Below are positions 10,169 through 20,855 of a DNA stretch of 64,000 nucleotides, in pieces. Under the pieces are notes generated by a model that saw only the letters and a program-made list of their open reading frames with translations, was not told the DNA's origin and did not search any database. The first letter of the stretch is position 1. Each line of letters begins with the position of its first letter. Made by a program: the position numbers and the translations under genes. The DNA is from Spongospora subterranea f. sp. subterranea (lineage: Eukaryota; Endomyxa: Phytomyxea; Phytomyxea; Plasmodiophorida), in NCBI GenBank assembly GCA_049724395.1, contig JAUGWO010000290.1, forward strand, positions 19,886 through 83,885, written 5' to 3'.

Positions 10169-12275
10169 CTATGTACATGCCAATCGCAGCGATATGGCCA
10201 TCAAAGCGATGGCTGTGCCAATGAACATCACCCGTGATCGATTACAGGACGAGCAATGCTTGCTGATGATAGCGTTCTTCGTGGCAAACACGATCTCAGT
10301 GATGGCCATACCGAAAACGATCAGGATCAGAACAGCAGGTGGCAGTTGGTTTTCTTCAGCCTTCATAATTAACGACGACGCCGTTGACGTTCTCATATCT
10401 TTATCACCAGATGACGTAACCCTTTGGTTCATAGCGAGCGGCCTTTCCCCGACGTCGCCGGCAGACGTCGTTGACGTCCCAGGTTTCTGCTTTTCCTGAA
10501 TCTCAGATACCGCTTTCGGCTCGGAGCCTTTCCCAGATTGGATCTGCGACGACCCGCTTCCAACGACTTTCTCGGATACGGTTGAGTCTTTTGTCGGGTC
10601 TCTAACGCCGAGTCGCTGAAAGCCCGGCCCAAAATGACGATCAGGTGTCGTAGCGGTCAAATTAGTTCCCATATACTGTCCAGGTACAGTTCCCGACTTA
10701 GTTTTGACATCGGTAATCAACTTGTTGGGGTTGACGATCGTCTTGATCGGGAGACCGCGCAGGAGTGGAGACCCAAATTGATTGGATTTTGCATCATCCA
10801 TCAACACCTGTAGATCATCTGCACGATCAATCATCGATTCACATTGCAAATTCTCTTTATGAAGCTGAGATTCTGGTTTTTTAAACATTTCACTTTTCTT
10901 CTTTTCAAACGACTTCGTTGCTGTTTGTGCACCCGTTGAAGTTTTTGAATAATCGGTTCTTAGTGCACCTGATTTCTCTCGAAGGGCTTTTTCCAATGCA
11001 TTTACCCCGGTTAAACCTGGTGTTTGTTCAATGAATGTCGGTTTCTTTGACTTGTTTACAGATCGATTATAGAGTGGTTTCCGTTGTAAACTGTCAACAA
11101 CAGAAGTCTGCCTTGCCAGCTCCGGAATTCCTAGCCCAAACGGTTCCGGTTTGTATTCAAACGATTCTAGACATTGATCTTCTGCACTTTGCATTCGAGA
11201 GAAGGCCTTTGACCTTCGATCACCAGTTTGAAAAGAAAACATTGCGGTTTCGTTATTTGTCAGAGATAGCGACGTGTCTTCCAGGGATCCAGAGCATGAT
11301 GAATCTTGACAAAAGAGTCCCGTCGGCGTTGAGATTTTCGCAGGACGAAGTTCTGGACATGATTTTTTTCCGACTGAGAGTCTAAGTTTGCCTGGGTGTT
11401 TCTTGCTGTTCATTTCTTCAGTCTGATCAGGCTTTTGTTTATCAATAAAACCCTTCATTATAGAAATTGAACCTGTTGCGCTTCCGGCGTTTAAATCTTC
11501 TAAATTTTTGGAGTTTTCTACTTGGGGGAACGACAACCGTTCCGGTTTTGGACTCCGAAAGAAGGCCTTCAATTTTAAGTTGAGTCGCCGTTATAGTGGC
11601 ATTGTTGATGTGATTGGAACTCAATATTTCCAAGCGATGTTTAGCAGACATTTCCACCAGATAGTCATTTGTGCCCAAGTCGGTCGCTGAATGCCATTGA
11701 TACATTGCTGGTTTCGTTCTGATGTCTTGTGAATCAGTCTCACAATTCGTTGCGTGTGCATGAGATCGCGGAAGCCGATTCATTTGCTCAGATTTAAGGT
11801 TCACTTGGTCGATTTGTGCCATTTCTTGATTATATTCGATTTTTGATTCCGGTTTTAACTCACTTATTGGCAAGTTCGTCGACGTGTGTTGGTTGTTTGC
11901 TTTTGGGGAGCCGATATCGAAATTAATTAATGACCCATGAACTTTCACATGTTGAATGACGTTTTTCAAAGCAGAGGATTGAGTGGACGGGTAAGGCTTC
12001 TTCTCAGGGACCAAGATTTGGGCAATGTGGTCATTGTCAATCGACTCACTGGAAGAGAACTCTTGACCTAACCGGCACGAGAATGACGACAAAAAATCAG
12101 ATTGAAATCGGGTGTTCGTGTTGAGACGGTTTAGCAGTGATCGCTCCTGGGAAATTTGAACACTTTGCGCTTGCAATGACCTCCCTCGTTTTGCTGCCGC
12201 GATATCAAGCTGCAGGGAGTGCAATTGCTGAGAAATTTTGTTTGGTACCCCTATGGATGGCGGACCAAATTGCAT
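10169..12275 (-). CDS. Long serine-rich protein with C-terminal membrane segment; frame interrupted
   Basis: A frame from the ATG at 12275 is open to 11442, and a second frame runs from 11572 to 10169. Together they would give about 700 residues. The N-terminus has a likely coiled coil (KISQQLHSLQLDIAAAKRGR). The long middle is polar and low in complexity. The C-terminus has two hydrophobic segments, LPPAVLILIVFGMAITEIVF and VMFIGTAIALMAISL. The first, with its polar run-up, faintly resembles the RAMP4/SERP1 tail. No GT-AG intron joins the frames. A one-base slip at the C5 run (11524-11528) would. This could be a sequencing error, a true mutation or a programmed shift. The function is unknown. 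Confidence 0.5.
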
Positions 12276-12579
12276 TAGCAGAAGAGAAGGACGTGTGAAT
12301 ATCTCATTAGCACGCGCCTTTCATTGTGGTAGAACATCTTGATGACCATAAATTATATCATGTTTAATCCTTTTTTCTATCCAAAGCAGACTATACGTTT
12401 TATTTCTTAACAAAAAACAACAATATGTAGTGCAAGTTTGTTTAGTTGTTGCACTTTTCAACCGCTCGCTTGAATTACCAACAAAGCCCCAGGATTATCG
12501 CAAATAACCTACTCTGGAAAATCCTGTCAAGATTTCATGGTTCCTAACACTTTTGAAAAGGGTTCGTTTTGATTGTATT

Positions 12580-12780
12580 GGACAGGGGTAGAGCGAACTC
12601 TGAGCCCCTCGACTCATAAATTAATGAAGTCGACCCTGGCATGTGCCAAAGCCATATCCCTTCACAGACACCCTACGTATGTTACAACGCGTGCATGGTG
12701 GGCCGCTCCAGGATAGCTCACGGTCCTTAATGATCGACCATTGGTGTGGCTGAGCCACTGAGCACCTTCAAGGTAAGTAT
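12580..12780 (-). ncRNA. U1: U1 snRNA, copy 1
   Basis: In reverse complement the sequence starts ATACTTACCT, the U1 5' end that pairs with 5' splice sites. A loop GATCATTAAGG matches the U1-70K binding loop of stem-loop I. A UGCAC core follows, where U1A-type loops sit. An Sm site AATTTATG is then followed by a final hairpin with a UUCG tetraloop (GGGGCTCAGAGTTCGCTC). The order and spacing match U1. The length is about 201 nt, against 164 in human. This copy has one extra T next to the Sm site compared with the other two. It lies head-to-head with the TFIIB-like gene. Confidence 0.95.
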
Positions 12781-12805
12781 GAGAATTGACTGATCATAAC
12801 AGCCC

Positions 12806-12845
12806 TTTATATATCGCTCAACATGCTGTGTACGATTATGGGTCC
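12806..12845 (-). promoter_or_regulatory. U1 copy 1 promoter: TATA box and PSE/USE-like element
   Basis: A TATATA box lies about 27-34 bp upstream of the U1 start. The nine bases TATGGGTCC (GGACCCATA on the transcribed strand) lie at 12837-12845, which is 57-65 bp upstream. The same element recurs at the same spacing in copies 2 and 3, although the surrounding bases differ. It resembles the plant snRNA upstream element (core RTCCCA). It lies only 33 bp from the start codon of the divergent gene. Confidence 0.85.
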
Positions 12846-12877
12846 CTGGAGTTACAGTGTACAGTAGTGTCAGATCC

Positions 12878-13846
12878 ATGGATCCGGATTCTGGGTACAC
12901 TCATCAGTCATCACAAGGTCATCACTCATGTGCACTTGGAGTCGACTGGCGACCAGGTCGCTCAGAAGATATTGACGGTATGGAAACGGACGATGCGCGC
13001 TCAGCCATTCGTCAACTGGTAGGTAAAGATATACCTGACCAAGTCATGAAAGATACTTTGTGCCTGCTTACCAGCATCAGGCCTACCGGCGCCAAGTGGT
13101 GAGCCTGGTAGCCTTTTGACACTATAAACGAATTATTAAGGCTTTTCTATTCGTTAGCGATGATGACGAGGTCGAAATGCTTTTGGCTTCAGCCCTTTGC
13201 TTATCTTGCTCTCTCAATGATGCCCCTGAACTTATTGATGTTATTGCTCAAAATTATTCTAAAGAAGCGTTATTAAAATTGATGATGCGTGATATTGGTT
13301 TCGCCAGAGTATGCCATCCAGGATTGCTCGACGAGAATTCCGCCCCTCTTCACGCTTTCTGCACTGTTCTGGAATTAGTTTCTCGTGAACGCGCCGTCGC
13401 GACTCACATCATGTACTGTACACTAAACAGAATATATAACGCCCTTCTCTTATACCTTATTCTTTGTTAGGCAGAACATTTTACGCCTGAATCTATGCGG
13501 GCGTAGCGCCTCGTCAAGCATTGCCGCGATTGCAGTCATTCGGACTTGTGAGCTGTTGTCGTTACACACCGGCATGACACAGCTGGAGTTCTGTTCCACG
13601 TTGCAAGTATCGCTGACTACTTTGCGCAAATTGAGTCGCATTCTGGTTCCTTACTGGCGGAAAATTACACCTGAATCAGTTTGCCCTGCTCCTTCGTCTT
13701 GGGCCAAGGAATATCCTCGCCCTACTTCAGTGTTGTCCCCAATCGGCATGCTGAATCCGTTCATCCCGGAATTCGAGGAATCGTACCGGATGGTAGATGC
13801 GGGGCTGTATTCGAATGGTTTGAATACATATTCTAGCTCGTCGTAA
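12878..13846 (+). CDS. TFIIB-like cyclin-fold protein without zinc ribbon
   Basis: Exons 12878-13098, 13158-13412 and 13471-13846 join in phase and give 283 residues. Introns are 59 and 58 nt. The third exon has the pattern of a TFIIB/BRF C-terminal cyclin repeat: LCGRSASSSIAAIAVIRTCE, followed by an HTH-like segment ending LTTLRKLSRIL. The first part (about 45-140) is helical and may be the first repeat. The Cys-rich N-terminal ribbon of true TFIIB is absent, so this may be a divergent general-factor paralogue or another cyclin-box protein. ATG 12878 is the likely start; an in-frame ATG at 12857 is possible. The gene shares its promoter region with U1 copy 1. Confidence 0.55.
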
Positions 13847-13854
13847 AATTTGAT

Positions 13855-15160
13855 CGTTATTTTGAGATTGAAATTAATCCCCGTCAATACATTTGAAAAA
13901 AAAAATCGTAGGAATTCCGGACCTGTTTCTTTGCATTGCCTGTGACATTGGGAATTGAGAATCCCGCTTTTTCTGGAAATCCGATTGTGACAACAATGCA
14001 GAATCTCGCCGGCACGGTTCCTGTTGACCTGCATCCCATCACCCAATGAATCGGGCCAAGATCCTCAATTTGAATCGATTCCCTAACTCGTCCTTAATCC
14101 TGATCATTTCGTTCTGTTCGGAGGATATTATCGCCAGGTCATCGACATAGAGTGCCAGCATCGTCAAGATAATAACCTTCGAACAGAACGAAATATCATG
14201 ATTGAGGAGGTGTGATAGGAATCGATTCAGGATTAAGGACCTTGGTCCGATTCATGGATAATGGGATGCAGGTCAACAGGCAGTGCCGCAACATACTTTT
14301 GTCAAAGCAATCGTACCTCACAGGATCCTGGAGACTTATGGGATTGCGTTATCGAAACCGTGCAAAACTCCAGCCGTACTTAATCCGAGTTTCGTCAGGA
14401 CGCGATCAAGAAACAAAGACGTTTCCATACCAAGAGCGCGTCGGATCTCGGATGTATGCTGCCGTCTGTATGCGACCGGATATATGCAACGCCGTCAACG
14501 TGGGCACTCCAAGCGTGGCGAACCACTCTGTGTCCGATGTCGTCGTGGTCAACAGAATGTGACGATACACGGAAATCTTCACGTCGTCAATTAGTTCGCA
14601 GCGGCACCAGCTCACTACATGCCTACTTTGGTGCTGATTGGGCTGGGGTCGAACGAGACCGGAAATCAACCATTGGAGAGACGATCATGTTCTCCGGACC
14701 GATCGCATGGGTCTCACGAAAAGCAACACTCGGTGGCGCTATCCTCGACGGAAGCGGAATACGTCGCTATCTCTGTTCTGGCGAATGAACTGCTGATCTG
14801 TCAGTGCATTTTGATGGAGATCGGCGTAGGAGTGGTCCTGCCAACAACGGAGTTCAAAGATATTCACAGCGCAAAAGCGATAACCAGGAACAAAGCTCAC
14901 AGAGAAGGTCGCAGCATATCGATCATCATGGACTAAGTGCAAGGTATGTCATTAAGTTTGAGTATGTGAGGAGTAAAGAAAACCGCCGATATTATCACGA
15001 AGCCGCTGGCCGAGGTCGTCTTTACGTGTTCACAAAAATCGCCTATTCACGCCTCCTCAAATTGAGGAGGATGTTGGCACAACAGAGCTGTTCAACAACG
15101 GTTCTGGCTACACCAACGACGACTACAGTACTCAATAAAAATACTCACTTCACTTAACTC
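13855..15160. mobile_element. Copia-type retrotransposon debris in opposed orientation
   Basis: On the minus strand, 13990-14165 encodes a reverse-transcriptase fragment with LYVDDLAIISSEQNE. The plus strand from about 14178 repeats the same region (gaacagaacgaaat, then gggatgcaggtcaacagg). It continues through YAAVCMRPDICNAVN, AYFGADWAG, and the RNase H block VALSSTEAEYVAI to about 15160. The frames are broken many times. The two pieces form an imperfect inverted repeat. This is an old Ty1/copia copy with a snap-back duplication. Confidence 0.85.
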
Positions 15161-15897
15161 TAAAGCTATATTCAGCCCCTGGCCCATTATCTATTTTCAA
15201 TGTAGAAAAACAGCACATGTGTAAATTATTTGGCAGATCGGATCAAGTGTTTCCCGTGAAAGTAAGAAGTGTACTGTAGGAGGTGTTCCATGTGGTTTTC
15301 ATCCAGACCTAACGGTTGCGCAATCTGGATTTACCCAAATGCTGGATCAAGACGAGCAACCAATTAGCAGAATAAAGATTACAGAGTTTGTCGTCAACTC
15401 AGCGTGATCCACAAACTCCATGCGCTAGAAGTTTCAACCGCCAGCACAAACGCATAATGGCTCGATCGGAGACAGTCAGCCACAGAATCGAGCAAGTTGC
15501 TGTTTTGCGTTCGTGGAGACATAAGAATGACGAATTGCACTTGCAATGTTTGGCGCGATAATGCGGATCACGCAAATAACTCAAATAACGTTATCGGAAC
15601 ACCCTTTGATGGATTTATTGTTATAAAAAATCATTAAGGAACTTTACAGTAGATTTCAAACATCGAGTTTTCGGACCTTTTTTGTGTTTACAGTACCGCA
15701 ACTTCCAGTAGATGTAGATCGCGTGTACTGAAACGCGCCCAATATCCTGACGCAGTTTATTCAAACGTGTGACCATGGACGGGTGAAACAGTATATTGAT
15801 ATGATAATGGATTATAGCGACTTGGGGACAAACCCTCAAATCATGTCCCTTTTATGAGACAAACGACACGCGTCCATCACTGCATCATATCGCTTAC
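15161..15897. other. Intergenic region
   Basis: No gene is supported. It lies between copia debris and the PH-domain gene and should hold the promoter of the latter. Confidence 0.5.
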
Positions 15898-17438
15898 ATG
15901 GACCATGAACTAGCCAATTCGGCAACCGGCAACTTCAGTTGCGGCGATGCTGAATCGGTTCTGGAACCCCACGACAAATCCAGTCGTCCCTTACACCTGA
16001 CTAGGCAGCCTTCCTCAGAGCAACGTTGTTCTATTCTTTACAAGCGCAGTCGTAAGCGTAGTTTTCTGAAGAACCGGGAATGGAAACCGCGACTTTGGAT
16101 TTTGACTGGCCAAAGACTGCTCTATTTCAAAGGAACCCAGATTCGAGCACGAGGTGTCCTAAGTCTATCACTGATTGATAACATTGTTTCGATCGGGACT
16201 GATATCGACCACGACGTTAACGATCGCACCGGCGACACAACCGGGCAGTTCACAATACAATATGGAGATAAGATTTTTGAATTGCGGGCCTCATCCCATG
16301 CCGAGATGTGTGTCTGGGTCGATCATATATGTCTCAACATGGCAAATGTGCTGTCAGGCTGCAATCAAACACAGTATGGCCTGTTGGTGCATTATCTAAT
16401 ATTGTGTCTCATGTTGCATCCAGGAATGAGCCAAAACCTTGGCGCACCAGGACATTCCCTGCCATCGGCCATCGTCAGACATTACCAGGCGACGACTTTC
16501 CGGTCACGGCACGCTCCGGTGATGTCATTTTGTTTCAAACTCGCGGGATGCGTGGAAGCTTCGTTCGAGGAGTATGTTTAATATACTTTTAGCGGTCGAT
16601 TTGCAATGGTGTTTGTTTTGATTATCTTCTTTAGGCCACATCAAGCAGATTCGACCATATAGGTCTGATACTGAAACTTAAGAACGGCGCGATCGGCGTA
16701 GTAGAATCGTTGGGCAACACTGGTGTACAAATCAGGTAATTTTGCCAGACTGCAGCATTCGTTGTGGTTTGATATATGGTCAAACGCAACATTCCAATGC
16801 AGCACTTATTTATGATCACACATCATTGCTTGTCAGGACAGTAATTATGCAGGATTCATGAGAGAGCGTTGGGCGGACCAATATTGCCTGATCGTTGTTC
16901 GCCAGCTTCGTTATGCCTTGACGCCAGAGGTATCGCGACGTCTTTGCCAGTTTTGCAAAGGAGTCATTGGGCTCAGGTTAAAAATACTTGTTTTGCGATT
17001 GTCCGAATTTCGTAATAGTTTACTTATATGTGACGTTATTGTTGATGCTCTTGAATACTAGATTCGAGATATTCTTCTCATGTTTTCCTGGTTACTGAAT
17101 ATATTCTGATCGGGGACCGCTGGCAGCGTAGGTATGGAATTGCTCCATTTTTGACGAGGAGAAATTCGTTGCCCCCGAACCCTGCCTCCAGCGAAGTTCG
17201 AACATATTTTTGTTCGGAACTAGTTGCAGCTGCTTATAAATCGATCGAGTATCTTCGCAGAGATTTATCGTCGGCGCGCTATTCCCCTGGCATGTTTAGC
17301 GCGAGCTACAGTTTGTGACGTTGAAGTTTCTGTAACTTCATTGAAATTCACATAATTGCATATTTTTCAGATCTACAGTTGATTGAAAACGAGCTGGGGC
17401 CTGAAATAGAACTCGTTTTCTCCCGAAATGACCACTGA
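15898..17438 (+). CDS. PH domain plus YiiX/NlpC-P60-like papain-fold protein
   Basis: Six exons join in phase: 15898-16373, 16424-16571, 16635-16735, 16842-16976, 17069-17310 and 17371-17438, giving 389 residues. Residues ~40-155 form a pleckstrin-homology domain (ILYKRSRKRSFLKNREWKPR at the start, AEMCVWVDHI in the last helix). A permuted papain-like domain follows. It has RSGDVILFQTRG, then SRFDHIGLILKL with the likely catalytic His, and YFCSELVAAAYKSI with the likely catalytic Cys. The tail ELGPEIELVF is also typical of this family. PH domains bind phosphoinositides, and YiiX-type enzymes are hydrolases or acyltransferases. A membrane-directed lipid or amide hydrolase is a fair inference, but the substrate is unknown. 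Confidence 0.8.
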
Positions 17439-17479
17439 CCTGTATTCATTCAGAGTTCAATGCGATATAACTTTAAAAG

Positions 17480-20131
17480 TTGACCATAATCCATAAAAAA
17501 CTTTCCAATTCCCACAACAACCCATGTGGTTCCAGACGGATTGAGAACAGCCGCTTTTGCATGGAGCGATGGAATGACAGCGCCGAACTCGTGGCGAACA
17601 CCGATCGTGATCAACAGACCGCTTCATTGCTGATCTCTGATCGGCGCCAGCAAGGAGACGTGGAGACTTGCGTCTTTGTATCGCGACTCAAAATCTCGGC
17701 CCAAAGACTCAGGTCGATAACCCTAAAAGGTAACCTGATGGTCTCCTCGTCTCCTTGCTGGTTGCTGATCAGCGATGAAATCGACCTAACGATAATTTTG
17801 GAGGGATTCAATTCTCGGTGTAGCGGTCGCCAATATTCGGCAGCGATGCCGTGTAGGCCGGCAGTTTCCGCTACTGAATCGCTTATCAAATTGAGCTGGA
17901 TTACAGATCGAGCAATCTCTTCTGTCCTCTGATTGACATCATTGGGAGGTGATTGTGCCTTGGTTGCCGGTGTCCGAATTCGGCTTCCAGGACTTGAAGT
18001 CGCTTGAGCTTCTTGGCCCGTTCTGCAGTGGCGAGCCTTCTGTCCAGCTCGGCATCGTCGATTTCGCTCATACTAGTGGTTGTTCTGATTTTTGGCATGG
18101 CGATGGCGTTTGTGACGTTTCGGACGCTGAGCGTGCAGGATTCGAGCGCGCTCTCCGAAAGCACTGCACATCAAATTGGAGCTCTTCTACAGATGCTGCT
18201 CAGTACATTTCAGATGAATTCTGATACGAGTAAGACCAAACGGGCCCCTCGTCGAACCCGAAAAGGAGAACTCATTTTATCAATCTGCGTGTGCGGTTCT
18301 TACAATCGATGATCCCGACGAATTCAGAATCCCCGTCGACCCTCTGGTATCTGAATTCCCTCGGCTGAAAAGATGGTTCCACTAGCACATCGCTCGTGGA
18401 GAGTTTATTTTCCCCTCAATGGCGAAAGCTTGGCAACAATCCATTTATCAGTGACGACACCAATGCACAGGAATGCATCGGTGACGACTTTCAATCCAGT
18501 GATCAGTTGTATCAGGAGGGCGACCATCATTGACGAACATCGTCTCTCTCGACACAGGCCGATCATACCGGAGTGGCATCCCCTGCAAGGCCATGGAATA
18601 ATCCAATTCGACCTGTTTTAGGAGTGATCCAGACACTCTGCGATGGACAGCGGAGCTTTCGGGGCACTGAATTGAATGTCGCCGCCAATACATTCCTGTC
18701 CATTGGTGTCGTCACTGATAAAAGGATTGTGTTTGCAGGCTTTGTGGAACCATCTTTTCGAATTCAGATACCAGAGGGTCGACGGGGATTCTGAATTCGT
18801 CGACATCATCGATTGTAAGAAGCGCACCCGCAGATTGATAAAATGAGTGCTCCTGTTCGGGTTCGACGAGGGGCCCGTTTCGTCTTACTCGTATTAGAGT
18901 TCTTTTGAAATGTACTGAGCAGCATCTGTAGAAGAGCTCTAATTTGATATCTTGCTCAAGAAAGACGTTGCAGTGCTTTCGGAGAGCGCGATCGAATCCT
19001 GCACGCTCAGCGTCCGAAAAGTCACAGGTATTGCCAGGAAAGGCGTCGTTCCACTGTTCAAATCGGTCGGCATCTGCATACATCGAAATAACGCGCCGAA
19101 TTGTGCTGCGTAATGGTCCGCCGTCTTCCCCATCACCAACGATATGGCCAAGGGCACGGTCCGGCCAATAACAGTACAGAAACCGGTTCTGATTGTGAGG
19201 TTGGCAGTAGGACAGTCTCTGTCGACAAGGAACCCTTCGATCGAGAGGAGTGATGACGGCGATATGGGCCATCCTCCGCTGGCCGTACTGGTGCTGACGA
19301 TTAAACTGACTCCAAGACGGCGAGCTCGGAAGCCGCGACCATGCCTATCGACGAATTGAGCTTCTTGCCGTCAAAAACTGCTGATGGGACATGCGGCTGA
19401 GATTGGTGTACGCTGGATGAATGGAACTCTTCGAAGGACGCGTGGTGGTGCCGATCTGGAGGTTCTTGGGACGAGCCTCGGGGGCGGTGAGGCAATTTGA
19501 GAAAAGTGTAAGCGGGCGGTGACATTGGCGCAGATTGGGTGCGGTGTTCGGTGCGACTGCACACCGAAATGATGTAGTACCAATGGGATCGGACAAATTT
19601 GTTGGTATTGCCTCTTGGAACACTAGGTCGTTCGGAGAATTTGCAGCCTTTTACTGGGCACTTGAAGTTATCGAGACAAGCTTTGTGATGCACTACCACA
19701 TTGTTCGATTTGTTGGAACCATACACGAACATGGCCCAGCCCACACCTCGAACATCGCGAGCTGTGTATCCAACTGGGATTTGGAGGCGATAATGCACCT
19801 CACCTTGTGGGTATTCAGAGTGGACTCAGATATCGCGGTTATCGATGGACGAGACGATTCAAAAGGCGACGAAATAGGGGTTGTAGACGTTTCATTTGAG
19901 GTCCGCGATGATTAATTCAGTACGTGCTGACGTGGTGGATTTGACAAGTTGTCCAACATGAGTGATGTCTGGCGCGGTGAGACCGGCTCCGAGACTCGGT
20001 ACAACCAGCGGCGGTGACGGTTGGCAGTCGATCATCATCAGCTCATGCTCTCGAACGGAGCTAATAAGTTGCCCATTTTCGTAGTGGATCACTAGATATA
20101 TGATTCGATTTTGAGATCGTATTTCGTACAC
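17480..20131 (-). mobile_element. MULE-like DNA transposon debris with inverted duplication
   Basis: The minus strand at 18712-19272 encodes part of a Mutator-like transposase: GGPLRSTIRRVISMY, FPGNTCDFSDAERAGF with the likely catalytic Asp, and the C-x-H block LFYRCCSVHFKRTLIRV. Upstream, at 19640-19720, is a zinc-type domain (KACLDNFKCPVKGCKFSERP), as in MULE N-termini. The segment 18115-18496 on the plus strand is an inverted copy of 18668-19030. Frames are broken, so it is not functional. Ends and TIRs were not found. A further short imperfect inverted repeat lies at 17619-17663/17741-17788. Confidence 0.6.
18115..19030. repeat. Large imperfect inverted repeat inside the MULE debris
   Basis: The left arm 18115-18496 reads cggacgctgagcgtgcagga, and on to AATCCATTTATCAGTGACGA. 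The right arm 18668-19030 is the diverged reverse complement. A 170 bp spacer lies between. Both arms encode the same part of the transposase, so this is a duplicated, inverted fragment and not a TIR pair. Confidence 0.8.
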
Positions 20132-20855
20132 CCTCTAATTGTTGAGTTATAGTGTGTGTATTCCTAATAGTGTGACACTATTTATAGGGGATGGGTGTTC
20201 AACAGGGACTTCACAATAATTATACAAACTAGGAATAAAGAACCAACATCGAGTAATATTTGTGGACAATTATGGAGGTGATGGACTGATGGTCCAGATA
20301 TACAGACGTGTCTATCCCGAATACGCGCCTGCATCCGCAAGCTTGTCGCATGCGCCACCGATAAGGTTCAACCTTGCGATAGCTTTGTTATCTCCAAAAT
20401 TTGAAAGACGCCTGGACTAGCCAATGGGAGGATACAGATTTAATGCAATAAAGGAAGGTGATTGGGCTGATGTTTCTGGTGCCATCAAGAATCCCGCAAG
20501 CTGCCGAATCAGTTAGACGAGTGAACGCAATGAAGGATGCAAATGGCATCTCTTATGGTCGTGAAGCATGATACGCTGTGGTTTATTTGTCGATATTACC
20601 GGGAAGTGGCACATTGGACAACTCTCAGTCGAGTTGCAGTCGATAATTGCCAAGCATCGACCTAATTTTGACGGTGACCCCGTGCCCGTGTTCCATGCTG
20701 CTGATCAATGCCCGTGTTCCATGCTGCTGATCAATAAACGAACAAATAATGCCTGTTATTCATAGTTTGCCTGATGCGCCCATGGCTAATGTGAACCCGT
20801 CGCGGTGCCTGGCAGGGAGCTGGGGATGGGTGTCCCAGAGGCACCTTCGCAAATA
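20132..20855. other. Intergenic region with a 26 bp tandem duplication
   Basis: No gene is supported. The phrase cccgtgttccatgctgctga is repeated in tandem with a 26 bp period at about 20682-20733. The segment ends at the TA target of the next transposon. Confidence 0.5.

Noticed and set aside
12751-12790. Spliced-leader RNA gene
   Set aside because: CTTCAAGGTAAGTATG looks like a leader plus donor site, but no leader is shared by the genes here. The minus-strand U1 model explains the whole 200 nt, including the Sm site and UUCG hairpin.
12771-12800. A 30 nt GTAAGT...ACAG mini-intron on the plus strand next to each repeat copy
   Set aside because: The GTAAGTAT is the reverse complement of the U1 5' end. 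The repeat reads as U1 on the minus strand with all its landmarks, so the intron-like pattern is a mirror of U1 function.
17311-17318. TGA at 17316 as the end of the PH-YiiX gene
   Set aside because: A donor at 17311 and an acceptor at 17370 add an in-phase exon with ELGPEIELVF, the usual family tail.
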